Part shown: piece by piece, positions 19,665 to 27,989 of the stretch
Layout: each line of letters begins with the position of its first letter
Position numbering within the stretch: position 1 is the stretch's first letter
Assembly (NCBI RefSeq): GCF_003606345.3
Contig: NZ_CP031844.2
Span: 744,001 to 808,000, forward strand
Origin: Bartonella krasnovii
Lineage (GTDB): Bacteria; Pseudomonadota; Alphaproteobacteria; Rhizobiales; Rhizobiaceae
Direction of reading: 5' to 3'
Length of the DNA stretch: 64,000 bases
Position numbers and translations under genes: made by a program
The notes under the pieces: generated by a model
The model's input: only the letters and a program-made list of their open reading frames with translations
Told to the model about the DNA's origin: nothing
Databases searched by the model: none

Positions 19665-20024
19665 ATGAAGAAAACTTTAAAACTATTGAGTTGCATGGCT
19701 CTGTTAAGCACGGCTGGATGTGTTAACCAAATTTCCTCGCTTTCTCCAAGATTATGGAGACAGAAAATACTTTTAGAATGTGGAGTACCGGACCTTGATA
19801 AGGTTGTAGCGCTAGATTTGAATCAATTCGCTAGTATTGAAATTTGTCTGGGGCAATCGGGTTTTCGTCCTAGCTTTACCATACAAGAATGGTGTGAGAA
19901 CCATAAATCAGACAACCTTCCCATATGTCGTCCTGGTGCTCTCATGCCTCAGCGCAGTGTTGAGAGACGCTTAAAGAGCCCTTATTGTAAAAGACATAAA
20001 AACGCCCTTGAATGCCAACCCTAA
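19665..20024 (+). CDS. Solo lipoprotein of the immunity family (copy 1 of 3)
   Basis: 119 residues, lipobox LSTAGC. This gene is not preceded by a toxin and has its own ribosome site (GAGAAGGGG). It lacks the usual KPGADFTEVGKA segment but keeps LLECGVP, WC, NLPICRPGALMPQRSVERRL and the Cys-rich tail. Exact copies occur at 24700 and 29732, except that the third has a recombinant tail (AVIPKRSVEKRL). Its end overlaps the start of the next long toxin cassette. It may be an orphan immunity gene protecting against a toxin carried by other strains, or the immunity gene of a toxin that has been lost. Confidence 0.8.
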   Translation: MKKTLKLLSCMALLSTAGCVNQISSLSPRLWRQKILLECGVPDLDKVVALDLNQFASIEICLGQSGFRPSFTIQEWCENHKSDNLPICRPGALMPQRSVERRLKSPYCKRHKNALECQP

Positions 20025-21775
20025 CAACGCAAAATCATTCGCAAAGTGCTTCCATGAATGTTGGCTATACCTATGGCACGGGTGGTACAGGGTGGATGGG
20101 GAATGCTTCTTTTGGGAAAGGAAAAGGTTCCAGTGAACAAGTACACCACAAGAACAGCCATGTGATTGGTACGGGTACTATTCAAACCAACAGTGGGCAA
20201 AACACCACATTGAATGGCGCCGTGGTTTCTGCAAACCGTATAGAGATGGGTGTTGGTGGTGATCTCACCATTACCGGCCAGAGCGATACCGGAAAAAGTT
20301 CTAGCAAGCAAAACTCTGTTTCCATTGGCTTTAATGGTGGAAAACAGGATGCAGCCTCAACCAATATTGCCTTTAACAAGGATAAAACTTCTAGTGATTA
20401 TCATAGTGTTGTGGAACAATCAGGCATTAAAGCAGGGACAGGCGGCTTTGAGATCAACGTGAAAGACAAAACAACGCTGACCGGGGGCATTATTGACAGC
20501 ACTGCTCCAGCAGACAAAAACAAACTGATCACCGGAACCATTACGACGAGTGATATTGCTAACAGTGCTGAAGCGACAGCCAACAGTCAAGGTTTAAGCA
20601 TTTCTGCTGGTGGTCCGATGGATCAAGGCAAATATGGTATTGGAAAAAACATTGCCAAAAATATCTTAGATCATGCAAAAGCCCATGATGAAGAGGAAGG
20701 CTATACCAAATCCGCCATCAGTGATGGCACCATTGTGATCACCGATGAAGCAGGGCAGAAAGTGTTAACGGGGCAAAATGGGGAACAAGCCATTGCTTCC
20801 CTTAATCGTGATACTGTGACAGCCCATAAGGGTGTCTCACCCATCGATGTAGGCAAGCTGGAACAAATCGTCCATGAAAACCGTGAAATGGCAACACAAC
20901 TCTTAGAAGAAGGATTTAAATACAGCGATGAGTCCTATAAAACCATGTTTCTTAAAGAACATCCTCTCGCTGTGGTTGACCGTGATGAACAGGGCAATAT
21001 AATCTATAAAACAGATGCAAATGGGGTACCTATAAGAGACGCTCGTGGACAAAAAATCCCTAAGTTTCATTATTTAACGGAAGAAGAAAAGCAGCATTTG
21101 CAAGAAGGTGCTGATGGCAAGGTGCATGTGTCCTTTAATGGCATCTTTACTCCACCAGAGGAGGCGGCTGTTTATGCAGAGCAACATGCGAAGGATAAAA
21201 ATAATCCGCTTTATTTTGTTGTATTCCCAGAAGCCGATTCTGCCATTTCAGAACTTCTGGTGGCGGGATATCAAAAGTTTTTAGAAAATAACTTTTGGGG
21301 TTTGACCAATTCCACACAAACAGCAAAAGCTCTGATGTATGGTTATGGACTTACAGGGTTAGAACTTTATGGCCATAGCCGTGGGACCATGACATTGGGG
21401 AATATGCTGAATTCTTTCAAACAAGAAGGTGTGCATGGAATAGCGAATGAAAACACGGATATCAATTTCTATGGACCAGCCTTTAATGTTTTGTCTGCAG
21501 CCGGTCTTATAAGTTATGTGAGTGATGGCAAACAAACCACAGTTGGCTTTGATGGGCATAGATATGACTTTGTCAGCAGAATTATTGGCGGCAATGGCTA
21601 TACTTACGAGACAGCACCTGCTGGCAGCAACGCTTGGAAAGAAGCATGGAAAATGTTCACAGATCCCTATAATGTTCATACTTGCCTGGGAGACGCGAGT
21701 TACAAATGCCAAAAGCTTTATGGCACATCTCATCGAGAACAAAGACCTTTAAGTAAATCAAGGAGTAAAAAATGA
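20012..21775 (+). CDS. Orphan FhaB C-terminal toxin cassette 3 (long, 587 residues)
   Basis: The frame starts at ATG 20012, inside the end of the solo lipoprotein gene, with no ribosome site. Residues ~10-350 resemble the last haemagglutinin-repeat part of FhaB (EVHHKNSHVIGTGT-like and DKTSSDYHSVVEQSGIK segments). The hydrolase domain follows, with YGHSRGT (Ser456), HRYDFVS (Asp519) and VHTC (His556). Its C-terminal third is a different subtype from FhaB: FVSRIIGGNGYTYETAPAGS replaces DPISTVIGYNFPTVYGV. The tail is CLGDASYKC. There is no signal peptide. The last codons contain AAGGAG, the ribosome site of the following lipoprotein. It is probably a donor cassette for fhaB. Confidence 0.75.
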   Translation: MPTLTTQNHSQSASMNVGYTYGTGGTGWMGNASFGKGKGSSEQVHHKNSHVIGTGTIQTNSGQNTTLNGAVVSANRIEMGVGGDLTITGQSDTGKSSSKQNSVSIGFNGGKQDAASTNIAFNKDKTSSDYHSVVEQSGIKAGTGGFEINVKDKTTLTGGIIDSTAPADKNKLITGTITTSDIANSAEATANSQGLSISAGGPMDQGKYGIGKNIAKNILDHAKAHDEEEGYTKSAISDGTIVITDEAGQKVLTGQNGEQAIASLNRDTVTAHKGVSPIDVGKLEQIVHENREMATQLLEEGFKYSDESYKTMFLKEHPLAVVDRDEQGNIIYKTDANGVPIRDARGQKIPKFHYLTEEEKQHLQEGADGKVHVSFNGIFTPPEEAAVYAEQHAKDKNNPLYFVVFPEADSAISELLVAGYQKFLENNFWGLTNSTQTAKALMYGYGLTGLELYGHSRGTMTLGNMLNSFKQEGVHGIANENTDINFYGPAFNVLSAAGLISYVSDGKQTTVGFDGHRYDFVSRIIGGNGYTYETAPAGSNAWKEAWKMFTDPYNVHTCLGDASYKCQKLYGTSHREQRPLSKSRSKK

Positions 21776-22173
21776 AACAAACGCTAAAATTATTAAGCAC
21801 TGCAATTTTGTTAATCATAACTGGATGCCAATTTAATAAACCTCCTCCAGGGGAAGTATACATGTGGGTAAAGCCCGGAGCAGATTTTACTGAAGTAGGA
21901 AAAGCTTTGTTGGAATGTGGCATGCCAACCCCTTATGATCGCGATCCAGAAAGCAGAAAGCTTAGCTATAATGCAATAGCAACCATTGAAGCTTGCATGC
22001 TTCAATCTGGTTTTCGTGACCGATATGGTGATCCAACTTGGTGTGAAACTCATAAAGCCGAAAACTTGCCGATTTGTCGTCCAGGCGCAGTCATTCCACA
22101 GCGCAGTGTCAAGAGGCGCTTAAACAGCCCGTTTTGTAAAAAATATAAAAATAGCCGTAAATGCCAACCTTAA
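21772..22173 (+). CDS. Lipoprotein, probable immunity partner of cassette 3
   Basis: 133 residues, lipobox LIITGC, then QFNKPPPGEVYMWVKPGADF. The middle patch reads PTPYDRDPESRKLS, and the conserved tail is NLPICRPGAVIPQRSVKRRL. It has a 4-bp overlap with cassette 3 and a strong AAGGAG ribosome site inside the toxin end. Its counterpart in the next repeat unit (26807) differs strongly in the first 35 residues and the middle patch. The toxin it follows differs over the same interval of its own C-terminus, so the two partners appear to change together. Confidence 0.8.
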   Translation: MKQTLKLLSTAILLIITGCQFNKPPPGEVYMWVKPGADFTEVGKALLECGMPTPYDRDPESRKLSYNAIATIEACMLQSGFRDRYGDPTWCETHKAENLPICRPGAVIPQRSVKRRLNSPFCKKYKNSRKCQP

Positions 22174-22195
22174 GTTTTGCTGTTTTTGGAAGCTT

Positions 22196-22234
22196 CAATC
22201 CCCACATTCTGTATTCCCATATCTATGGGGATTG
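22196..22234. terminator. Inter-cassette hairpin
   Basis: CAATCCCCA (22196-22204) pairs with TGGGGATTG (22226-22234). It is followed by TTCCTCCAATTT rather than a clean T-run. It lies between the lipoprotein gene and the truncated toxin cassette; the copy is at 27234. Confidence 0.5.
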
Positions 22235-22276
22235 TTCCTCCAATTTCTATGAATACTGGAAGAAGAAAAGCAGCAT

Positions 22277-22951
22277 TTGCAAGAAGGTGCTGATGGCAAG
22301 GTGCATGTGTCCTTTAATGGCATTTTTACTCCACCAGAGGAGGCGGCTGTTTATGCAGAGCAACATGCGGAGGATAAAAATAATCCGCTTTATTTTGTTG
22401 TATTCCCAGAAGCCGATTCTGCTATTTCAGAACTTCTGGTGGCAGGATATCAGAAGTTTTTAGAAAATAACTTTTGGGGTTTGACCAATTCCACACAAAC
22501 AGCAAAAGCTCTGATGTATGGTTATGGACTTACAGGGTTAGAACTTTATGGCCATAGCCGTGGGACCATGACAGCGGGCAATGGATCGTATAATTTAGCA
22601 AAGCATGGTATTCACGGTATAGCAAAGGAAACAACGATTAATTTCTTTGGACCAGCTTTTAATACTCAAGATATGGCAGATACGTTATATATCTTAAGTG
22701 ATGGCAAGCAGGATTATGTCAATTTGGAAAATCATAAATATGACTTTGTTGGTGTCAAGATTGGCAAAAATCCTTATACCTTTGAGAAAATTCCTCCTGG
22801 AAGTGGTCCTTGGAAAGAGAGATTTCAAATATTTAAGGGCTACCCCAGTGTTCATGCTTGTTATGGTAATGCGAGTCCAATATGTCGACAGGCTTATGGT
22901 TCACCTAATCGTACACCCATTTATTCAATTTATTCAGGAAGAAAAAAATGA
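22277..22951 (+). CDS. 5'-truncated toxin cassette 4 (224 residues)
   Basis: The frame opens at TTG 22277. The same frame can be traced back to codons for EEEKQHLQEGADG, the breakpoint shared with the other truncated cassettes, with a TGA just upstream. It is mosaic. The first half matches cassette 3 (FNGIFTPPEEAAV, YGHSRGT with Ser94). The second half matches cassette 1 (GNGSYNLAKHGIHGIAKETT). A third C-terminal subtype follows (NHKYDFVGVKIGKNPYTFEK). The tail is VHACYGNASPIC. It has no secretion signal or good start, so it is probably a silent cassette. Confidence 0.58.
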   Translation: MQEGADGKVHVSFNGIFTPPEEAAVYAEQHAEDKNNPLYFVVFPEADSAISELLVAGYQKFLENNFWGLTNSTQTAKALMYGYGLTGLELYGHSRGTMTAGNGSYNLAKHGIHGIAKETTINFFGPAFNTQDMADTLYILSDGKQDYVNLENHKYDFVGVKIGKNPYTFEKIPPGSGPWKERFQIFKGYPSVHACYGNASPICRQAYGSPNRTPIYSIYSGRKK

Positions 22952-23349
22952 AGAAAATCTTGAAATTATTAAGTGGTATGGTTTTGTCTAGTATAGCGGG
23001 ATGTAATATCGATAAGCCTGCTCCAGGAGTTTTGAGTGCTTGGGAAAAGCCTGGTGCAGACTTTACTGAGGTAGGAAAAGCATTGTTAGAATGTGGCATG
23101 CCGACGCCTTACGATGTTTTCCCAGAAAATAAAAAGTTAAGCATCAATGCAGAGGCATCCATTGATGCTTGCATGATACAATCAGGGTTTCATTACAAAT
23201 GGGGAGGACCATATTGGTGTTATACGTTTAAGGAAGAAAACCTTCCTATTTGTCGTCCAGGCGCTGTTATTCCCAAGCGAAGTGTCAAGAAGCGCTTAAA
23301 CAGCCCGTTTTGTAAAAAATATAAAAATGCACCGGAATGCAAACCCTAG
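22948..23349 (+). CDS. Lipoprotein, probable immunity partner of cassette 4
   Basis: 133 residues, lipobox LSSIAGC, then NIDKPAPGVLSAWEKPGADF. The middle patch is PTPYDVFPENKKLS, with ACMIQSGFHYKWGG and the conserved tail with PKRSVKKRL. It overlaps the truncated toxin by 4 bp, and an AGGAAG ribosome site lies within the toxin's last codons. Its closest relative is at 27986, from which it differs in the same patches as other pairs. Confidence 0.78.
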   Translation: MKKILKLLSGMVLSSIAGCNIDKPAPGVLSAWEKPGADFTEVGKALLECGMPTPYDVFPENKKLSINAEASIDACMIQSGFHYKWGGPYWCYTFKEENLPICRPGAVIPKRSVKKRLNSPFCKKYKNAPECKP

Positions 23350-23366
23350 GTTTTGCTGTTGATAGA

Positions 23367-23412
23367 AACAATCCCCACAGCCATGTGTTTTCATGCTTTG
23401 TGCGGGATTGTT
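23367..23412. terminator. Inter-cassette hairpin
   Basis: AACAATCCC (23367-23375) pairs with GGGATTGTT (23404-23412); a copy of the element at 18335 between a lipoprotein gene and a truncated toxin. Confidence 0.55.
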
Positions 23413-23432
23413 CCTTCACTTTCATTATTTGA

Positions 23433-24152
23433 TTGGAAGAAGAAAAACATTTACAAAAAGGCTCTGATGGCGAGGTTCATATGTTTTACAATGTCATTTT
23501 TAATTCCTCCGATGATGCCGCGCGTAATGCTGTGCAAATGGCTGTTAATAACAATGGTCACCTTTATTTTACCTACTTTCCCCAAGGTAACGACTGGGAA
23601 GTAGAGTTAGGGATAGCGTTCTATCAAAAGTTTCTTGAAGGTGATACTTGGGGACTGAGCAATTCAACCAAGAAGTTTCAAGATTTTATTACTCGTTATG
23701 GTAATGATAGGGCTATTGTGAGTGCGCATAGCCGTGGTACCTTAACAACACGCAATGGAGCGAATAACTTGCAAGAGCAAGGTATCCACGGTATTGCCAA
23801 GAAAACAGACTTCTATCTTTTTGGAGCGGCTGCTCATACGCAATCGATGGCCAATATAGTAGATTACTTAAGTGATGGCGAAAAAAATTATGTCTACACA
23901 CAAGGCCATATATTAGACCCCATTAGTACGGTGATTGGTTACAATTTTCCTACAGTTTATGGGGTGCCTTTCAGACCATATTATTTATTACATCCGTCAA
24001 TTCTTCCAATGAGAGAGATGGGAGGAGCGTTCTTGGGCTTTAACCCTAGCACCCATAATTGTTATGGTGATGCAAGCTATGAGTGTAAAGATAATTACGG
24101 TTCATTTGATTTTAAAAAAGTTTATTCCACGAGAACAGGGAACAAAAAATGA
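23433..24152 (+). CDS. 5'-truncated toxin cassette 5 (239 residues)
   Basis: Almost identical to cassette 2 and to the end of fhaB, starting at the same breakpoint (EEEKHLQKG) with only a TTG start. The early residues differ slightly (GEVHMFYNVIF instead of GAVYMFYNGIF). The tail after the presumed catalytic His reads CYGDASYECKDNYG, unlike cassettes 2 and 6 (CYGDASPKCKTNYG). The hydrolase motif AHSRG is intact. It is probably untranslated or translated poorly. Confidence 0.58.
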   Translation: MEEEKHLQKGSDGEVHMFYNVIFNSSDDAARNAVQMAVNNNGHLYFTYFPQGNDWEVELGIAFYQKFLEGDTWGLSNSTKKFQDFITRYGNDRAIVSAHSRGTLTTRNGANNLQEQGIHGIAKKTDFYLFGAAAHTQSMANIVDYLSDGEKNYVYTQGHILDPISTVIGYNFPTVYGVPFRPYYLLHPSILPMREMGGAFLGFNPSTHNCYGDASYECKDNYGSFDFKKVYSTRTGNKK

Positions 24153-24553
24153 AAATACGATTTAACTTATTAAGCTTACTTATTTTGTTAATGGTCACTG
24201 GATGTGATATTGAAAATATTGACAAGCCTCCTCGAGGAGAAGTGGCAGTGTGGGAGAAGCCAGGAGCAGACTTTACTGAGGTAGGAAAAGCCTTGCTAGA
24301 ATGTGGTATGCCGCATCTTAATTATCTTGAGGCTGAAAACCAAAAGCTCAACAATAATGAAATAGCAACAATTTATGCTTGTATGGTTCAAGCAGGATTC
24401 CGTAAAAAATCAGGTGGTCCATATTGGTGCTATAATTATAAAAACCTTCCGATTTGTCGCCCTGGTGCTGTTATTCCCAAGCGCAGTGTCGAGAAGCGCT
24501 TAAACAGCCCTTATTGTAAAAGAAGTCCAGTACAACCTGAATGTAAACCTTAA
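24149..24553 (+). CDS. Lipoprotein, probable immunity partner of cassette 5
   Basis: 134 residues, lipobox LMVTGC, then DIENIDKPPRGEVAVWEKPG. The middle patch is PHLNYLEAENQKLN, followed by FRKKSGGPYWCYNYKNLPI and the tail ending CKRSPVQPECKP. It overlaps the toxin by ATGA. It differs from its repeat-unit counterparts at 19117 and 29184 in the stretch after the lipobox and before the WC. Its toxin also has the deviant tail. Confidence 0.78.
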   Translation: MKIRFNLLSLLILLMVTGCDIENIDKPPRGEVAVWEKPGADFTEVGKALLECGMPHLNYLEAENQKLNNNEIATIYACMVQAGFRKKSGGPYWCYNYKNLPICRPGAVIPKRSVEKRLNSPYCKRSPVQPECKP

Positions 24554-24574
24554 GTTTTGTTTTTGATGGAAAGT

Positions 24575-24621
24575 ACAATCCCCACATTCTGTATTCCCAT
24601 ACTCATGTGGGGTTGTTATTT
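24575..24621 (+). terminator. Probable rho-independent terminator
   Basis: Copy of the hairpin at 19540: ACAATCCCCACAT with ATGTGGGGTTGT (24605-24616), then TATTTTAA. Confidence 0.7.
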
Positions 24622-24648
24622 TAAACGGCGGTGACAGAAAATATCAAC

Positions 24649-24670
24649 AGGCTTTTAAAGCCTTTTTATT
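24649..24670 (+). terminator. Short hairpin with T-run
   Basis: Copy of the AGGCTTT/AAAGCCT hairpin at 19614, followed by TTTTATT, just before the second solo lipoprotein gene. Confidence 0.5.
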
Positions 24671-24699
24671 GTAAAGAAACCCATTAGAGAAGGGGAAAA

Positions 24700-25059
24700 A
24701 TGAAGAAAACTTTAAAACTATTGAGTTGCATGGCTCTGTTAAGCACGGCTGGATGTGTTAACCAAATTTCCTCGCTTTCTCCAAGATTATGGAGACAGAA
24801 AATACTTTTAGAATGTGGAGTACCGGACCTTGATAAGGTTGTAGCGCTAGATTTGAATCAATTCGCTAGTATTGAAATTTGTCTGGGGCAATCGGGTTTT
24901 CGTCCTAGCTTTACCATACAAGAATGGTGTGAGAACCATAAATCAGACAACCTTCCCATATGTCGTCCTGGTGCTCTCATGCCTCAGCGCAGTGTTGAGA
25001 GACGCTTAAAGAGCCCTTATTGTAAAAGACATAAAAACGCCCTTGAATGCCAACCCTAA
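24700..25059 (+). CDS. Solo lipoprotein of the immunity family (copy 2 of 3)
   Basis: Identical in protein sequence to the 119-residue lipoprotein at 19665, including lipobox LSTAGC, the missing KPGADF segment and the ribosome site GAGAAGGGG. It opens the second 5.03-kb unit and overlaps the start of the next long cassette. Perfect conservation of this gene contrasts with the variable toxin-paired lipoproteins nearby, which suggests recent duplication without diversifying pressure. Confidence 0.8.
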   Translation: MKKTLKLLSCMALLSTAGCVNQISSLSPRLWRQKILLECGVPDLDKVVALDLNQFASIEICLGQSGFRPSFTIQEWCENHKSDNLPICRPGALMPQRSVERRLKSPYCKRHKNALECQP

Positions 25060-26810
25060 CAACGCAAAATCATTCGCAAAGTGCTTCCATGAATGTTGGC
25101 TATACCTATGGCACGGGTGGTACAGGGTGGATGGGGAATGCTTCTTTTGGGAAAGGAAAAGGTTCCAGTGAACAAGTACACCACAAGAACAGCCATGTGA
25201 TTGGTACGGGTACTATTCAAACCAACAGTGGGCAAAACACCACATTGAATGGCGCCGTGGTTTCTGCAAACCGTATAGAGATGGGTGTTGGTGGTGATCT
25301 CACCATTACCGGCCAGAGCGATACCGGAAAAAGTTCTAGCAAGCAAAACTCTGTTTCCATTGGCTTTAATGGTGGAAAACAGGATGCAGCCTCAACCAAT
25401 ATTGCCTTTAACAAGGATAAAACTTCTAGTGATTATCATAGTGTTGTGGAACAATCAGGCATTAAAGCAGGGACAGGCGGCTTTGAGATCAACGTGAAAG
25501 ACAAAACAACGCTGACCGGGGGCATTATTGACAGCACTGCTCCAGCAGACAAAAACAAACTGATCACCGGAACCATTACGACGAGTGATATTGCTAACAG
25601 TGCTGAAGCGACAGCCAACAGTCAAGGTTTAAGCATTTCTGCTGGTGGTCCGATGGATCAAGGCAAATATGGTATTGGAAAAAACATTGCCAAAAATATC
25701 TTAGATCATGCAAAAGCCCATGATGAAGAGGAAGGCTATACCAAATCCGCCATCAGTGATGGCACCATTGTGATCACCGATGAAGCAGGGCAGAAAGTGT
25801 TAACGGGGCAAAATGGGGAACAAGCCATTGCTTCCCTTAATCGTGATACTGTGACAGCCCATAAGGGTGTCTCACCCATCGATGTAGGCAAGCTGGAACA
25901 AATCGTCCATGAAAACCGTGAAATGGCAACACAACTCTTAGAAGAAGGATTTAAATACAGCGATGAGTCCTATAAAACCATGTTTCTTAAAGAACATCCT
26001 CTCGCTGTGGTTGACCGTGATGAACAGGGCAATATAATCTATAAAACAGATGCAAATGGGGTACCTATAAGAGACGCTCGTGGACAAAAAATCCCTAAGT
26101 TTCATTATTTAACGGAAGAAGAAAAGCAGCATTTGCAAGAAGGTGCTGATGGCAAGGTGCATGTGTCCTTTAATGGCATCTTTACTCCACCAGAGGAGGC
26201 GGCTGTTTATGCAGAGCAACATGCGAAGGATAAAAATAATCCGCTTTATTTTGTTGTATTCCCAGAAGCCGATTCTGCCATTTCAGAACTTCTGGTGGCG
26301 GGATATCAAAAGTTTTTAGAAAATAACTTTTGGGGTTTGACCAATTCCACACAAACAGCAAAAGCTCTGATGTATGGTTATGGACTTACAGGGTTAGAAC
26401 TTTATGGCCATAGCCGTGGGACCATGACATTGGGGAATATGCTGAATTCTTTCAAACAAGAAGGTGTGCATGGAATAGCGAATGAAAACACGGATATCAA
26501 TTTCTATGGACCAGCCTTTAATGTTTTGTCTGCAGTTGATCTATTAAGGTATTTGAGAGACGGCAAACAAACCACTATTGGTTTTGATGGGCATAAATAT
26601 GACTTTGTCAGCAGAATGATTGGCGGCAATGGCTATACTTACGAGACAGCACCTGCTGGTAGTAACGCTTGGAAAGAAGCATGGAAAATGTTCACAGATC
26701 CTCGCAATGTTCATACTTGTTTGGGGAGTGTGGATGATATGTGCCACAAGCTTTATGGCACATCTCATCGTGAACAAAGGCCTTTAAGTAAATCAAGGAG
26801 CAAGAAATGA
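25047..26810 (+). CDS. Orphan FhaB C-terminal toxin cassette 6 (long, 587 residues)
   Basis: The protein is identical to cassette 3 up to about residue 492 (FYGPAFNVLSA). It then differs at scattered positions: AVDLLRYLRDGKQTTIGFDG replaces AAGLISYVSDGKQTTVGFDG, and the tail after VHTC reads LGSVDDMCHKLYG instead of LGDASYKCQKLYG. The YGHSRGT motif is intact. It lacks a signal peptide and ribosome site. The abrupt switch from identity to variation, inside the hydrolase and in step with a changed partner lipoprotein, is the clearest single sign of linked toxin-immunity diversification in the array. Confidence 0.75.
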   Translation: MPTLTTQNHSQSASMNVGYTYGTGGTGWMGNASFGKGKGSSEQVHHKNSHVIGTGTIQTNSGQNTTLNGAVVSANRIEMGVGGDLTITGQSDTGKSSSKQNSVSIGFNGGKQDAASTNIAFNKDKTSSDYHSVVEQSGIKAGTGGFEINVKDKTTLTGGIIDSTAPADKNKLITGTITTSDIANSAEATANSQGLSISAGGPMDQGKYGIGKNIAKNILDHAKAHDEEEGYTKSAISDGTIVITDEAGQKVLTGQNGEQAIASLNRDTVTAHKGVSPIDVGKLEQIVHENREMATQLLEEGFKYSDESYKTMFLKEHPLAVVDRDEQGNIIYKTDANGVPIRDARGQKIPKFHYLTEEEKQHLQEGADGKVHVSFNGIFTPPEEAAVYAEQHAKDKNNPLYFVVFPEADSAISELLVAGYQKFLENNFWGLTNSTQTAKALMYGYGLTGLELYGHSRGTMTLGNMLNSFKQEGVHGIANENTDINFYGPAFNVLSAVDLLRYLRDGKQTTIGFDGHKYDFVSRMIGGNGYTYETAPAGSNAWKEAWKMFTDPRNVHTCLGSVDDMCHKLYGTSHREQRPLSKSRSKK

Positions 26811-27211
26811 AACAAACTCTAAAATTATTGAGTGGTAGTATATGGCTATTGAGTATGGCTGGATGTTATTTAGGTACACCTTCTACATCATCTTTGGATG
26901 CTTGGGAAAAGCCAGGAGCAGATTTTACTGAAGTAGCAAAAGCATTTTTAGAATGCGGAAAACCAACCCCTTATGATGTCGATCCAGAAAATCAAAAGTT
27001 AAGCTATAATGAAAAAGCAACAGTTTATGCTTGCATGGTTCAAGCTGGTTTTCGTGATAAAGTAGGAGGAGGAACTTGGTGTGAGAATCATAAAGCCGAA
27101 AACTTGCCGATTTGTCGTCCAGGCGCAGTCATTCCACAGCGCAGTGTCAAGAGGCGCTTAAACAGCCCGTTTTGTAAAAAATATAAAAATGCACCGGAAT
27201 GCAAACCCTAG
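26807..27211 (+). CDS. Lipoprotein, probable immunity partner of cassette 6
   Basis: 134 residues, lipobox LSMAGC, followed by YLGTPSTSSLDAWEKPGADF. The patches are PTPYDVDPENQKLS and FRDKVGGGTWC, and the tail is PQRSVKRRL. Apart from its last residues it is identical to the lipoprotein at 31577. Both follow toxins with the SVDDMC tail, whereas the lipoprotein at 21772, which follows a DASYKC tail, is different. This association supports matched specificity. It overlaps the toxin by 4 bp. Confidence 0.8.
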   Translation: MKQTLKLLSGSIWLLSMAGCYLGTPSTSSLDAWEKPGADFTEVAKAFLECGKPTPYDVDPENQKLSYNEKATVYACMVQAGFRDKVGGGTWCENHKAENLPICRPGAVIPQRSVKRRLNSPFCKKYKNAPECKP

Positions 27212-27233
27212 GTTTTGCTGTTTTTGGAAGCTT

Positions 27234-27272
27234 CAATCCCCACATTCTGTATTCCCATATCTATGGGGATTG
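27234..27272. terminator. Inter-cassette hairpin
   Basis: CAATCCCCA (27234-27242) pairs with TGGGGATTG (27264-27272); a copy of the element at 22196. Confidence 0.5.
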
Positions 27273-27314
27273 TTCCTCCAATTTCTATGAATACTGGAAG
27301 AAGAAAAGCAGCAT

Positions 27315-27989
27315 TTGCAAGAAGGTGCTGATGGCAAGGTGCATGTGTCCTTTAATGGCATTTTTACTCCACCAGAGGAGGCGGCTGTTTATGCAGAGCA
27401 ACATGCGGAGGATAAAAATAATCCGCTTTATTTTGTTGTATTCCCAGAAGCCGATTCTGCTATTTCAGAACTTCTGGTGGCAGGATATCAGAAGTTTTTA
27501 GAAAATAACTTTTGGGGTTTGACCAATTCCACACAAACAGCAAAAGCTCTGATGTATGGTTATGGACTTACAGGGTTAGAACTTTATGGCCATAGCCGTG
27601 GGACCATGACAGCGGGCAATGGATCGTATAATTTAGCAAAGCATGGTATTCACGGTATAGCAAAGGAAACAACGATTAATTTCTTTGGACCAGCTTTTAA
27701 TACTCAAGATATGGCAGATACGTTATATATCTTAAGTGATGGCAAGCAGGATTATGTCAATTTGGAAAATCATAAATATGACTTTGTTGGTGTGAAGATT
27801 GGCAAAAATCCTTATACCTTTGAGAAAATCCCCCCTGGAAGTGGTCCTTGGAAAGAGAGATTTCAAATATTTAAGGGTTACCCCAGTGTTCATGCTTGTT
27901 ATGGTAGTGCAGGTTATGAGTGCACATCGCTTTATGGTCCACCTAATCGTACACCCATTTATTCAATTTATTCAGGAAGAAAAAAATGA
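27315..27989 (+). CDS. 5'-truncated toxin cassette 7 (224 residues)
   Basis: The protein is identical to cassette 4 through VHACYG, then SAGYECTSLYGPP replaces NASPICRQAYGSP, and the ends are again the same (NRTPIYSIYSGRKK). The variable island is only about 13 codons long. The start is TTG without a ribosome site. The nucleophile motif YGHSRGT is intact. The confined difference pinpoints the region likely to determine which lipoprotein neutralises the toxin. Confidence 0.58.
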   Translation: MQEGADGKVHVSFNGIFTPPEEAAVYAEQHAEDKNNPLYFVVFPEADSAISELLVAGYQKFLENNFWGLTNSTQTAKALMYGYGLTGLELYGHSRGTMTAGNGSYNLAKHGIHGIAKETTINFFGPAFNTQDMADTLYILSDGKQDYVNLENHKYDFVGVKIGKNPYTFEKIPPGSGPWKERFQIFKGYPSVHACYGSAGYECTSLYGPPNRTPIYSIYSGRKK

